Positions 1 through 7,623 of a stretch of DNA of 45,750 nt are shown piece by piece. The DNA lies in the IMG/VR virus record IMGVR_UViG_3300010151_006425, positions 1-45,750 of that record; one strand, written 5' to 3'. The position numbers were made by a program, and so were the translations under genes. The notes under the pieces were generated by a model that saw only the letters and a program-made list of their open reading frames with translations, was not told the DNA's origin and searched no databases. This stretch comes from a virus. Position 1 is the first letter of the stretch. The number at the start of each line of letters is the position of its first letter.

Positions 1-459
1 CACTTCGAAAAGATACCGGAGAGTGATTATGATGACATCATGATGGTAAATGTAAAAGCTCCTTTCAAGATATCTCAAGCAGTATCAAAAAAAATGATGT
101 ATCACAAATACGGTAGAATCATTAATATAACCTCAATATTCGGTCATAACACGAGAGCAATGAGGGCGTGTTATACTACTTCGAAGTATGCTCTGACAGG
201 CATGACAAAGACATTAGCCGTAGAGATGGCTAGGCATAATGTGTTGGTTAATTCGGTCGCTCCGGGCTTTACAAAAACAGAGTTGACGGAAAAGATACTA
301 GGAAAAGTTGGGATGGAAGAGGTGTCCTCTGAACTTCCAATCGGAAGATTAGCAGATCCAAAAGAGATATCAAAAGCCGTACTGTTTCTATCCAGCGACC
401 TAAACACCTACATAACTGGGCAGAATATATTTGTTGATGGAGGGTTTACTTGTGTTTAA
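1..459 (+). CDS. Short-chain dehydrogenase/reductase, 5'-truncated by window edge
   Basis: This is the C-terminal part of a classical SDR oxidoreductase (FabG-like fold). The frame is open from base 1, so the gene begins outside the window. The first in-frame ATG (40) is internal, because the residues before it (HFEKIPESDYDDIM) match the usual SDR helix preceding the 'NVKAPF' segment. Visible hallmarks are the 'INITS' strand with the catalytic Ser, the YxxxK pair in 'YTTSK', the 'NSVAPGF' loop and the terminal 'ITGQNIFVDGGF', where SDRs usually read 'TGQ.l.vDGG'. The N-terminal TGxxxGIG cofactor motif lies off-window. The stop overlaps the next start by 8 nt (GTGTTTAA), implying translational coupling with the carbocyclase-like gene. 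Substrate is unknown; context suggests a keto-sugar, cyclitol or acyl intermediate of surface-glycan synthesis. Family confidence is high, specific reaction low. Confidence 0.88.
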   Translation, partial: HFEKIPESDYDDIMMVNVKAPFKISQAVSKKMMYHKYGRIINITSIFGHNTRAMRACYTTSKYALTGMTKTLAVEMARHNVLVNSVAPGFTKTELTEKILGKVGMEEVSSELPIGRLADPKEISKAVLFLSSDLNTYITGQNIFVDGGFTCV

Positions 460-1519
460 AGAAATCGAGATACAGTCTTATAGGGGAAAATATAAAGTCG
501 TTTTTTCTGAATTAGATTTCAATAATTTTAAAAACATCGATGAAACTAGTTTTTTGGTTATTGATTCAAAGGTTGATAAGTTATACCCAAACATAAAAGA
601 AAATTTTGAAGATAATTTAGTATTTGTTGTAGAAGCAATTGAATCAAACAAGACTGTTGGCAAGTGTGTGGAACTCCTAAATAAGCTAGTATCTAGCAAT
701 TTTAAAAGGAATCACAACATTGTAGCTGTCGGTGGTGGTATAATACAGGACATCGTTGGGTTTACATCATCTGTATTGTATCGAGGGGTGAATTGGACTT
801 TTGTTCCGACAACTTTGTTGTCTCAAACTGATAGTTGTATTGGTAGCAAGACATCAATAAATTTTGGAGATACAAAAAATCTATTAGGAACATTTCACCC
901 ACCTAAAGTAATTTATTGTTGTCACGAATTCCTAAACACCCTAGAAGAATCAGAGATAAGGTCGGGAATAGGGGAAATGCTACACTACTTTCTAGTTGAA
1001 GGAAGTCAGGCAGCTTTTGACATAAACGATCAGTACGATACATTGTTTAGTGATCGGTCACGATTGGAAAATTACATACATGAGAGCTTAACAATAAAGA
1101 AAAAAATGATCACTAAAGATGAGTTTGACCAACACGAACGCCGCGTTTTTAATTATGGTCACACGTTTGGTCATGCTATTGAAGCAATAACAAACCACAA
1201 AGTGCCACACGGCCAAGCAGTTACAATTGGCATGGATATTGCGAATTATGTATCATATAAAATGGGCAACCTAAAAGAAGACCAATACTTAAATATGAGT
1301 TATTTTTTAAAAAAGAACATGCCCAATTTCCGTCTAGAAGAAAGCATGATTGATTCTTATATAGGATTGTTAAAGAAAGACAAGAAGAATATTTCTAATT
1401 CAATAACTTGTATACTCCCTTACGCATTCGGGGATATTAGAGTTGAACACGTACAAGACATACAATTTCTTAAAAAAACGCTAATTGATTATATAAATCT
1501 AAATGAAAAGAGGGCATAG
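452..1519 (+). CDS. 3-dehydroquinate synthase-like sugar-phosphate cyclase
   Basis: Member of the DHQS-like, NAD- and metal-dependent carbocyclase superfamily (AroB, 2-deoxy-scyllo-inosose synthase, sedoheptulose-7-phosphate cyclases), which turn a sugar phosphate into a cyclic polyol ketone. Seen: 'GGGIIQDIVGF' nucleotide loop, 'VPTTLLSQTDS', 'GSKTSINFGDTKNLLG', 'RSGIGEMLHYF', 'NYGHTFGHAIE', 'VPHGQAV' and a 'KKDKK' tail motif. Probable metal ligands are E175, H237 and H253. The lysine normally four residues into the 'aEviK' motif is His178, so ordinary AroB activity is doubtful. GTG at 452 is preferred over TTG 431 because GGAGGG (439-444) sits 7 nt upstream. That gives 355 residues, normal for the family. 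It overlaps the SDR by 8 nt and the aminotransferase by 1 nt. A cyclase beside an SDR and a PLP aminotransferase resembles aminocyclitol pathways; that is inference. Confidence 0.85.
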   Translation: MFKEIEIQSYRGKYKVVFSELDFNNFKNIDETSFLVIDSKVDKLYPNIKENFEDNLVFVVEAIESNKTVGKCVELLNKLVSSNFKRNHNIVAVGGGIIQDIVGFTSSVLYRGVNWTFVPTTLLSQTDSCIGSKTSINFGDTKNLLGTFHPPKVIYCCHEFLNTLEESEIRSGIGEMLHYFLVEGSQAAFDINDQYDTLFSDRSRLENYIHESLTIKKKMITKDEFDQHERRVFNYGHTFGHAIEAITNHKVPHGQAVTIGMDIANYVSYKMGNLKEDQYLNMSYFLKKNMPNFRLEESMIDSYIGLLKKDKKNISNSITCILPYAFGDIRVEHVQDIQFLKKTLIDYINLNEKRA

Positions 1520-2709
1520 TGAGGAATATTTCTAGGAGCAGTAGAAACCGTATAAACATAGATCTCGACAAGAGCCATGACTCATACATACATGATAAAA
1601 CATCTGGCAAGGAGTATTTGGATTTCTTTGGAATGTATGCTTCCCTACCTCTGGGTTACAACCACAAGGTATTCAAAACAAAGGAATTTACAGAAGAAAT
1701 ATTGAGAGCAAGCTCTATCAAAATTACAAACTGTGAGGTTATTTCTGATGAAGCCACAGAGTTTGACAAAGCATTTCAGGAGTATTGTTCAACTAATTCA
1801 AAGTATAAAATGTTTCACTACTGTTGTACTGGAGCGTTAGCCTTGGAAGCAGCAATTAAGTGCGCGATAAAGTATAAAGGTCACAATAAAAATCCAAAAG
1901 TATTATCTTTTGAGGGGTCTTTTCATGGAATTAATAGTTGGGGATGCTTCATTACGTCTAGGGAAGGGTCATCTGATAGCAGACTTTCCCCATATCCGGA
2001 AGCATTTTCAGTTAAAGTACAAAGCCCAAATTTACAGGACCAGATTGAGGGAGTTATCAACAAGATAGAAAGTATTGCGAATGATCTTACAGCCATTGTA
2101 GTTGAGCCAATACAGTGTACAATAGGTGACAGGTATTATAAAAAAGAATTTTTTGCTTCCTTGAGAGAGGTGTGCGATAAATTTGACATTCCGTTAATAT
2201 TTGACGAGGTACAGATTGGATTCGGCAGTACGGGTAAGATATGGTATCATGATCACCTAGATATAGATCCTGATATTGTGATGTTTGGTAAAAAAACTCA
2301 ACTCTCTGGCATAATGGCGACAGAAAAAATGTCAAAAATATTTCAAAACGCTATCGAGCTTGAGGTGACTTGGGATGCCACTTTACTTGATATGATCAGG
2401 TGTAAGTACATAATATCTGCTTATAAGGAATGTGAAATATTAAATAATGTTGTAAGTAGAAGTGAACAAATTGTTAATGGTCTTCATCAAATTAGAAGCA
2501 TTGAGGGTATAAGGAACAGTGGTTTAATAATGGCTTTTGATATAAAAGAGGAAGAAAACTTTAAAAATTTCGTGAAAAAATCAAAAAGTTATGGTATGAT
2601 ATTTAACAGCAGTGGAAACAAAACAGTTAGGTTAAGACCAAATTTAAATTTAAGCGAACAAGAAGCGAATAAAGCTTTAAATATAATAGAACTTTCTTTG
2701 AAAAGTTAA
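1519..2709 (+). CDS. Class-III PLP aminotransferase, L-lysine 6-aminotransferase-like
   Basis: Fold-type I class-III aminotransferase (396 aa). The pattern is closest, from memory, to L-lysine 6-aminotransferase: 'YLDFFGMYASLPLGYNH' near the N-terminus, 'CCTGALALEAAIK' for phosphate binding, 'SFEGSFHGINSWG', 'VVEPIQCTIGD', 'LIFDEVQIGFGSTGK' with the PLP-pyridine Asp, and 'FGKKTQLSGIMA'. Lys259 (second K of GKKTQ) is the likely Schiff-base lysine. 'STGK.WYHDHLDIDPDIVMFGKKTQ' is strongly LAT-like, but 'FHGINSWG' differs from the usual glycine-rich 'fHGrt' loop. The start is GTG inside TAGTG, so the gene is coupled to the cyclase upstream. In this operon it may aminate a cyclitol or sugar ketone, or supply an amino-acid-derived substituent. 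The substrate cannot be read from the sequence. Confidence 0.85.
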   Translation: MRNISRSSRNRINIDLDKSHDSYIHDKTSGKEYLDFFGMYASLPLGYNHKVFKTKEFTEEILRASSIKITNCEVISDEATEFDKAFQEYCSTNSKYKMFHYCCTGALALEAAIKCAIKYKGHNKNPKVLSFEGSFHGINSWGCFITSREGSSDSRLSPYPEAFSVKVQSPNLQDQIEGVINKIESIANDLTAIVVEPIQCTIGDRYYKKEFFASLREVCDKFDIPLIFDEVQIGFGSTGKIWYHDHLDIDPDIVMFGKKTQLSGIMATEKMSKIFQNAIELEVTWDATLLDMIRCKYIISAYKECEILNNVVSRSEQIVNGLHQIRSIEGIRNSGLIMAFDIKEEENFKNFVKKSKSYGMIFNSSGNKTVRLRPNLNLSEQEANKALNIIELSLKS

Positions 2710-2726
2710 AGTAATAAGGAGACGTA

Positions 2727-3305
2727 ATGAAAATTGATTTTGAAAGTATTGAGCAAAAAACACACGACGTAATAGATTCGGAAGCCTATTCTGAACTGGT
2801 GGAGTCTGTAAAACAGGCAAAGAAGATTTTTTTAATAGGAAATGGAGGTCTACACTATGTTGCTAGTCATATGTCGACAGACTTATCTCGCCTAATACCA
2901 GATAAGACATGTTACTCGTTTGACAACGTTGGATTTATTACTTCGAATGCTAATGACCACGGCTATGAACACATTTTTGAAAGATGGCTGGAAACTACTG
3001 CTCTAGTAGAGGATCCAAGTGAATGTTTAGTTGTTGGAATGTCTTGTTCCGGCAATTCAACAAATGTTATCAATGCCTTACATTGGGCAGATGAGCATAG
3101 CTTTTCTACTCACATGATTAGTGGGCAGAAGTCCAAAAAACTAAAAAGCAATATCAAAGAATTGACTTATGGATGTGAATATTTTCACACGGTAGAAGTT
3201 ATGACAATGATGATTTTCTACGAATTGATTCACCAAACAGGGAACCACTGTCCGTCAATCAACCAAGAAAAGAAACGAATGGCTGATTCTCCTTTAAGGT
3301 CTTAA
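2727..3305 (+). CDS. SIS-domain sugar-phosphate isomerase, GmhA-like
   Basis: A 192-aa single SIS domain, the size of sedoheptulose-7-phosphate isomerases (GmhA/DiaA group). Seen: 'IFLIGNGGLHYVASH' (family GNGGS.a.A.H) at residues 34-48, 'NDHGYEHIFER' and 'VVGMSCSGNSTNVINAL' (family gisTSGnS.Nvi). AAGGAG lies at the expected distance before ATG 2727. Two departures are visible: Leu follows GNGG where Ser is usual, and the C-terminal helix reads 'TVEVMTMMIFYELIH', lacking the Gln and His residues I recall as catalytic in E. coli GmhA. It may therefore act on a different sugar phosphate. If it does use sedoheptulose-7-P, it shares that substrate with some cyclases like the one upstream. It sits in the glycan operon, 17 nt after the aminotransferase. 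Confidence 0.82.
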   Translation: MKIDFESIEQKTHDVIDSEAYSELVESVKQAKKIFLIGNGGLHYVASHMSTDLSRLIPDKTCYSFDNVGFITSNANDHGYEHIFERWLETTALVEDPSECLVVGMSCSGNSTNVINALHWADEHSFSTHMISGQKSKKLKSNIKELTYGCEYFHTVEVMTMMIFYELIHQTGNHCPSINQEKKRMADSPLRS

Positions 3306-3306
3306 T

Positions 3307-4236
3307 ATGTTTTATGATTCAAGTTGTTCCTCTAAGCACAAAGATCACATGTTGCCATTTAGGGCTACATTTTCATCTTTTGATGCTGGCGGGGAAAAAA
3401 ATGATATGGAGTTTCTCTCTCTCGTAAGAAGAAGAGATGAAAATAAAAAGACCGCTTATGTCATAGGTACTGGTCCAAGCCTCAAGGGCGTGGACATGTC
3501 TAAATTGAAAAATGAAGACACCATCACTTTCAATAGAGCGTATGTTGCTTTTGATGATTGGGGGTTTCATCCAACTTATTATTTGTCAATAGATAGTCAA
3601 GATTTAGAGTCAATATCTGAAGACATTGTTGGCTTAATGGATCAGGGAAAAATAGAGAAGTATTTTTTACCACACGATAGTCATTTCTACCACTTAGCAA
3701 ATTCCAATCAATATCGAGATAAGATAACTTTATTACAAGACACTCCCGAAAGCTGGAAGATGGCATTATCATTTAATGAATGTATTGCCCTTGGGAAAAC
3801 TAACACATTAATAACTCCAATTCTAGCTAGTGCTGGTTATATGGGGGCGAAAATGCTTTACTTAATGGGCTACAGCGAGGTTGTTTTGCTTGGGTGTGAT
3901 GCTTATTATAGAACAGATGAGGAGTCCCAAAGGAGTGTTATATGGGATGAAGATGGGTGTGTATCTCAAGAGGACTATGATCCAAATCATTTTAGAGACG
4001 ATTATTTTGGAAAAGGACAAAGGTTTGGGCGACCCACTTCCACAGAAGAACAAATACAGTGGTGGAATACTGCTGCCATCAACGTCGATTTACACAAAAG
4101 GTTCGACTCTAAGGAAGATTTTAATATATTTTCCTGCTCTGAAGGGTCAAAATTAAATAGCGTATTTCCGTACATACCGTTCGAAGAGTTTATGTTAGGG
4201 CGAAGACGACCACAAAATATACCATTGGAACGCTAA
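3307..4236 (+). CDS. DUF115/MptE-like protein, putative glycan transferase
   Basis: A 309-aa protein whose core starts with 'AYVIGTGPSLKGVDMSKL' (about residues 51-68), followed by 'FNRAYVAFDDWGFHPTYY' and 'LPHDSHFY'. This 'G.GPSL...' Rossmann-like opening is typical of DUF115/MptE-like proteins and resembles bacterial sialyltransferase-type (Cst) proteins, found in flagellin and surface-glycan loci. A later segment 'ASAGYMGAKMLYLMGYSEVVLLGCDAYY' is the second conserved block. The ATG is 2 nt after the isomerase stop, with AAGG 7 nt upstream. It has a downstream paralogue sharing both blocks and an ending of the type 'VFPY.....'. No signal peptide or membrane segment is evident. A role in transferring a nucleotide sugar in the cytoplasm is plausible but not demonstrated. 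MptE-type diphosphokinase activity is an alternative. Confidence 0.65.
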   Translation: MFYDSSCSSKHKDHMLPFRATFSSFDAGGEKNDMEFLSLVRRRDENKKTAYVIGTGPSLKGVDMSKLKNEDTITFNRAYVAFDDWGFHPTYYLSIDSQDLESISEDIVGLMDQGKIEKYFLPHDSHFYHLANSNQYRDKITLLQDTPESWKMALSFNECIALGKTNTLITPILASAGYMGAKMLYLMGYSEVVLLGCDAYYRTDEESQRSVIWDEDGCVSQEDYDPNHFRDDYFGKGQRFGRPTSTEEQIQWWNTAAINVDLHKRFDSKEDFNIFSCSEGSKLNSVFPYIPFEEFMLGRRRPQNIPLER

Positions 4237-4241
4237 ACTCT

Positions 4242-5297
4242 ATGTCACGATATAGGCACACAATCCGAGGAATTTACGATGAACTTAAATCTTGCTACTG
4301 CGATGATTCTTGTGAGGAATATGGAGACTGTTGCGATGATTGCTATGAGGAGGAGAAAAGAAAAAAAATGACAATTCCCGCATCTAAGACAAAGACCGAT
4401 ACATTTATAGAGAAAACGTATTCATCTTTAAAAAGTAAACATTCAAAACAAAAAAAAGATTCTATATTTATTATTGGATCTGGTCCCTCTCTTAACACTT
4501 GTAACATGGGAAGTCTTAAGAAATATAATACATTTTCAATGAATCGGCAGTATATTTCATATGAAAAATGGGGATTTTTTCCGACATACTATGGATGTAT
4601 AGACAGGTTATTAGTTAAAACCATAGCAAACGACATTGGTAGAATGGTAGACAACAATATGAAGTCTAGACCGTTTCCTATAAAAAACTTTTTCCTTCCT
4701 AGCGATTTCGCGAAGCAAAATTGGGAAGCTTCCCAAGTTGATGCCGGTGTGATTCTAATGGGCACATATTCTTCTTTAATTCCAGATACAGAATTAGAAA
4801 AGTTAAAAACGTATGTTAAAGGAAGGGGTAGAATAAGAAAAAATGATTTGTATAAACTAGCAACAAAAATCAATAAACCACGCTCCTCTTTCGATAATTC
4901 TGAAGCTCCTGCACATTTGAGAAATCGAGGACATATCTCAATACTGGCAGAATCTTGGTCTAATTGCGGAATATTCTGTACTAATATTGCTGCAGCACTT
5001 GGATATAAAAATATTTATTTGCTAGGAATGGATATTATATACCATAATGATGAAACAAAAGATCACTATGACGTTAAATATTTTGATACTGATCATTTTA
5101 CAATTAATTCAACACATGGCAGAATAACAACAGAGGGCGATACAATTAGAGATTGGAACCTGCTTAAAAGCATGGTGTCGTCTCCATGTTATTATAAAGA
5201 CTCTCCAAATATAATTTCTTGTACTCCGAACTCTCCAATAAACGAGGTGTTTCCATATCAAAGCCTCGATAAGGTCACACATGATTTACAAAAATAA
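4242..5297 (+). CDS. DUF115/MptE-like paralogue with cysteine-rich N-terminus
   Basis: A 351-aa paralogue of the preceding protein: 'IFIIGSGPSLNTCNMGSL', 'MNRQYISYEKWGFFPTYY', 'NFFLPSDF', 'NIAAALGYKNIYLLGMDIIYH' and 'NEVFPYQ' align with the neighbour's blocks. It adds an N-terminal head of about 45 residues with six clustered cysteines (C18, C20, C24, C30, C31, C34) in the order C-x-C-D-x-x-C-x5-C-C-x-x-C, followed by a strongly charged EEEKRKKM stretch. The head looks like the core of a somatomedin-B repeat. The gene starts 5 nt after the previous stop and overlaps the fucose synthase gene by 17 nt. Likely a glycan-assembly enzyme; the head may bind metal, form disulfides or mediate docking. 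The paralogy is seen directly; the function is inference. Confidence 0.65.
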   Translation: MSRYRHTIRGIYDELKSCYCDDSCEEYGDCCDDCYEEEKRKKMTIPASKTKTDTFIEKTYSSLKSKHSKQKKDSIFIIGSGPSLNTCNMGSLKKYNTFSMNRQYISYEKWGFFPTYYGCIDRLLVKTIANDIGRMVDNNMKSRPFPIKNFFLPSDFAKQNWEASQVDAGVILMGTYSSLIPDTELEKLKTYVKGRGRIRKNDLYKLATKINKPRSSFDNSEAPAHLRNRGHISILAESWSNCGIFCTNIAAALGYKNIYLLGMDIIYHNDETKDHYDVKYFDTDHFTINSTHGRITTEGDTIRDWNLLKSMVSSPCYYKDSPNIISCTPNSPINEVFPYQSLDKVTHDLQK

Positions 5298-6201
5298 ACA
5301 ATTAAAAAAAGTTTTTGTTACAGGTGGTTCCGGATTTATTGGAACAAGATTAAAAAAACAAAATCCAAACTGGACATTTTTGTCCTCAAGGGATTGCGAT
5401 CTCACCGACTACCCCAGTGTCCGTGACCTGTTCGCATCAGAAAAGCCAGACGCAATTTTACATCTTGCTAGTAAGGTTGGTGGCATTAAAGAAAACTCTA
5501 CAAAGCAAGCAGACTTCTATGATGTCAATACGTACATAAACACAAATGTTTTAAAATCAGCTCATAAGGCGGGGATTAATAGGGTTTTATCATGCTTGAG
5601 TACATGTACTTTCCCAGATGTCGTAAACACCTACCCATTTGTAGAAGAGGATATATTATCGGGACCACCGGCTAAAACAAACTTTACTTATGGTTATACA
5701 AAAAGAGCCTTGCTAGTACAAACAAATGCTTATAGGCAGCAATATGGAGTAAACTACTCTACATTTTGTCCATCGAATATATATGGCCCAAATGATAACT
5801 TTGATCTAGAAAGTTCACACTTCGTGCCGGCTATGATAAGAAAGCTACATGAAGCAAAAGAAGGAGATACAGTTGAATTTTGGGGTACAGGAAGCCCTCT
5901 TAGGCAGCAATTATACGTCGATGACTTAGTGAGGATAATTCCTTTTATCTTGGATAACCACAACACCGATGTGCCGTTAATCATATCTCCCGATCAAAAC
6001 TTGTCGATAAAAGAAATGATAGAAATATTTTTAAACAATGTAGAAAAAGATGTTAAAATAGTGTTTAATAACAAGTTAGATGGTCAATATAGAAAAGATG
6101 GATCTAATAAAAAATTCAAAGAACTGTATGGTGATTTTGAATTTACTAAATTTGAAAATGGAGTTTTAAAAACTTATGAGTGGTACAAAAAAAGCAAATA
6201 A
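5281..6201 (+). CDS. fcl: GDP-L-fucose synthase (epimerase-reductase)
   Basis: Extended SDR that converts GDP-4-keto-6-deoxy-D-mannose to GDP-L-fucose with NADPH. Seen: Rossmann '[11 protein letters not shown]' (11-21), '[15 protein letters not shown]' and '[18 protein letters not shown]', the latter characteristic of GFS. Also seen are 'LSTCTFP' (Ser107/Cys109 positions) and the YxxxK pair Y137/K141. '[13 protein letters not shown]' with '[14 protein letters not shown]' is the substrate side. Length (306 aa) is normal. ATG 5281 is 10 codons before the Rossmann strand and overlaps the previous gene by 17 nt. It is followed, with a 26-nt overlap, by the enzyme that makes its substrate, so the pair forms a complete GDP-mannose to GDP-fucose route. 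Colitose- or perosamine-type variants are possible but less likely given the GFS-specific KVGGI motif. Confidence 0.9.
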   Translation: MIYKNKQLKKVFVTGGSGFIGTRLKKQNPNWTFLSSRDCDLTDYPSVRDLFASEKPDAILHLASKVGGIKENSTKQADFYDVNTYINTNVLKSAHKAGINRVLSCLSTCTFPDVVNTYPFVEEDILSGPPAKTNFTYGYTKRALLVQTNAYRQQYGVNYSTFCPSNIYGPNDNFDLESSHFVPAMIRKLHEAKEGDTVEFWGTGSPLRQQLYVDDLVRIIPFILDNHNTDVPLIISPDQNLSIKEMIEIFLNNVEKDVKIVFNNKLDGQYRKDGSNKKFKELYGDFEFTKFENGVLKTYEWYKKSK

Positions 6202-7180
6202 AGTTGCTATTATCACAGGCATTACAGGTCAAGATGGCTCATATCTCGCTGAGCTTTTACTGGAAAAAGACTATAAGGTTGTGGGATTAAAGAGAAGAAC
6301 CTCTCTTATATGTACCGATAGGGTCGATCACCTTTTTTCAAATAAAAACTTTACATTAGAGTATTTCGACCTCAACGATGCTGGTTGTATGTGGTCCTTG
6401 ATCAATAAGTATAAGCCCGACGAGATCTACAACTTAGCAGCACAATCCCATGTCAGAGTTTCTTTTGATTTGTCAGAGCATACTGTGGATGGTATCGCTA
6501 TGGGAACACTAAGGTTGCTTAACGCCGCAAAAGAATTAGTACCAGAGTGTAAAATATATCAAGCATCCTCCTCAGAAATGTATGGGGATAATCCCAATTA
6601 TCCTTTTAATGAAGAGTCGACCCTTATGCCAGCATCTCCATATGCTTGCGCTAAGGTTTTCGCTCATAACCTCGTAAGAAACTATAGAATGTCGTATGGT
6701 CAGTACGCTTGTAGTGGAATTCTATTCAATCATGAGTCTCCAAAAAGAGGCGAGACTTTTGTCACTAGAAAAATTACTATGGCAGCAGCAAGAATCAAAC
6801 TAGGTCTTCAAGATAAACTATTTTTAGGCAATCTTGATGCCAAAAGAGATTGGGGTTTTGCTGGGGATTATGTAAAATTGATGTACATGATGCTCCAACA
6901 AGATAGTCCTGATGATTATGTTATTGCTACCGGCGAGACACATTCTGTAAAGGAATTTTTAGATGCTGTTTTCGATCAAGCAGGTCTCGGAAGCGCAGAA
7001 AAATATGTTGAGATTGACCCAAGACTTTTTAGACCACAAGAGGTACCTTACCTACTAGGGGATTCAACAAAGGCAAGAGAAAAATTGGGATGGACACCCG
7101 AAGTTACATTCGAAGGTCTCGCTAAGATGATGTTCGAGGCAGACTTAGAGCATTTTAAAAAAGAAATAGGAGAAAAATAA
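6176..7180 (+). CDS. gmd: GDP-mannose 4,6-dehydratase
   Basis: Dehydrates GDP-D-mannose to GDP-4-keto-6-deoxy-D-mannose. Seen: '[19 protein letters not shown]' with G15-x-x-G18-x-x-G21, 'LKRRTS' (NADP-type recognition), '[12 protein letters not shown]' and 'QASSSEMYG' with the Ser/Glu catalytic pair near 133-134. YxxxK is Y156/K160, and '[19 protein letters not shown]', '[16 protein letters not shown]' and '[15 protein letters not shown]' are all hallmark Gmd segments. At 334 aa it is slightly short of the usual 345-370. ATG 6176 lies inside the preceding gene (26-nt overlap). The product feeds the neighbouring fucose synthase. All catalytic residues appear intact, so activity is expected. 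Last gene of the glycan operon. Confidence 0.95.
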   Translation: MSGTKKANKVAIITGITGQDGSYLAELLLEKDYKVVGLKRRTSLICTDRVDHLFSNKNFTLEYFDLNDAGCMWSLINKYKPDEIYNLAAQSHVRVSFDLSEHTVDGIAMGTLRLLNAAKELVPECKIYQASSSEMYGDNPNYPFNEESTLMPASPYACAKVFAHNLVRNYRMSYGQYACSGILFNHESPKRGETFVTRKITMAAARIKLGLQDKLFLGNLDAKRDWGFAGDYVKLMYMMLQQDSPDDYVIATGETHSVKEFLDAVFDQAGLGSAEKYVEIDPRLFRPQEVPYLLGDSTKAREKLGWTPEVTFEGLAKMMFEADLEHFKKEIGEK

Positions 7181-7181
7181 A

Positions 7182-7382
7182 ATGAATATGTCAGATCAAG
7201 CAGTAGGAGCCATAATGATGGCTTTACAAAAAAGCCTCTTGGAGCAAAGTGATATTGTTCCAACATTGAAGGGGTTCGACTTTGTTCTTTCTGGGGATGA
7301 AGATATTAAAGAGCTTTACGTAAAGAATCCACCTCTTTTTAAAATGGGAGTTGAGGAGACAGAAGAGAGCGAAGAAGGATAA
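7182..7382 (+). CDS. Small acidic protein of unknown function
   Basis: A 66-aa protein starting at ATG 7182. AGGAGA (7168-7173) is 8 nt upstream, which favours this start over the in-frame ATG at 7188. The N-terminal half is predicted helical (QAVGAIMMALQKSLLEQ), the middle is mixed and the tail is very acidic (EETEESEEG). It lies 1 nt after the dehydratase stop and 1 nt before the zinc-ribbon gene, so it is co-transcribed with both. I do not recognise a family. No cysteines or transmembrane segment. Small acidic proteins in this position of a T4-related genome could bind RNA polymerase or virion parts, but nothing in the sequence proves it. Confidence 0.7.
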   Translation: MNMSDQAVGAIMMALQKSLLEQSDIVPTLKGFDFVLSGDEDIKELYVKNPPLFKMGVEETEESEEG

Positions 7383-7383
7383 T

Positions 7384-7623
7384 ATGCCAACATATTGCTA
7401 TTATTGTAAAGAATGTGATGAGCACTTCGAAGCATTTCATTCTATGAAGAGCATTGAAACTGTTTGTAAAGTTTGCGGTGCAGAGGAGTGCCTAACTAGG
7501 GTACCCTCTATGCCCACATACTTTAAGAAAAATAATGCTGGCAGTGTTGTTAAGAAACATATAGAAGAGGCAAGAGAACAGCTTACAAAAGATAAGCAAG
7601 ACGCAATAAAGGAATTTGAATGA
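7384..7623 (+). CDS. FmdB-type zinc-ribbon protein
   Basis: A 79-aa protein. The ATG at 7384 is chosen over an upstream in-frame start because the family starts exactly 'MPTY.Y.C..C' and AAGGAT lies just upstream. The N-terminus shows 'CYYCKECDEHFEAFHSM', then 'VCKVCGAEEC', giving the paired CxxC knuckles of the FmdB/CxxC_CxxC_SSSS regulatory-type zinc ribbon, including the typical 'F...HSM' spacing. The C-terminal half is a charged helix (HIEEAREQLTKDKQDAIKEFE). Cellular FmdB-like proteins are small putative regulators of uncertain function. In a phage such ribbons may act on transcription or as assembly cofactors; this is inference. The stop overlaps the next start (ATGA). Confidence 0.85.
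   Translation: MPTYCYYCKECDEHFEAFHSMKSIETVCKVCGAEECLTRVPSMPTYFKKNNAGSVVKKHIEEAREQLTKDKQDAIKEFE

Noticed and set aside
431-451. TTG 431 or ATG 437 as start of the cyclase-like gene
   Set aside because: The GGAGGG at 439-444 lies at or after these codons but is ideally placed for GTG 452.
40-459. ATG 40 as the true start of the SDR
   Set aside because: The open frame continues to base 1 and its residues fit the conserved SDR helix before this Met, so the gene is truncated by the window.
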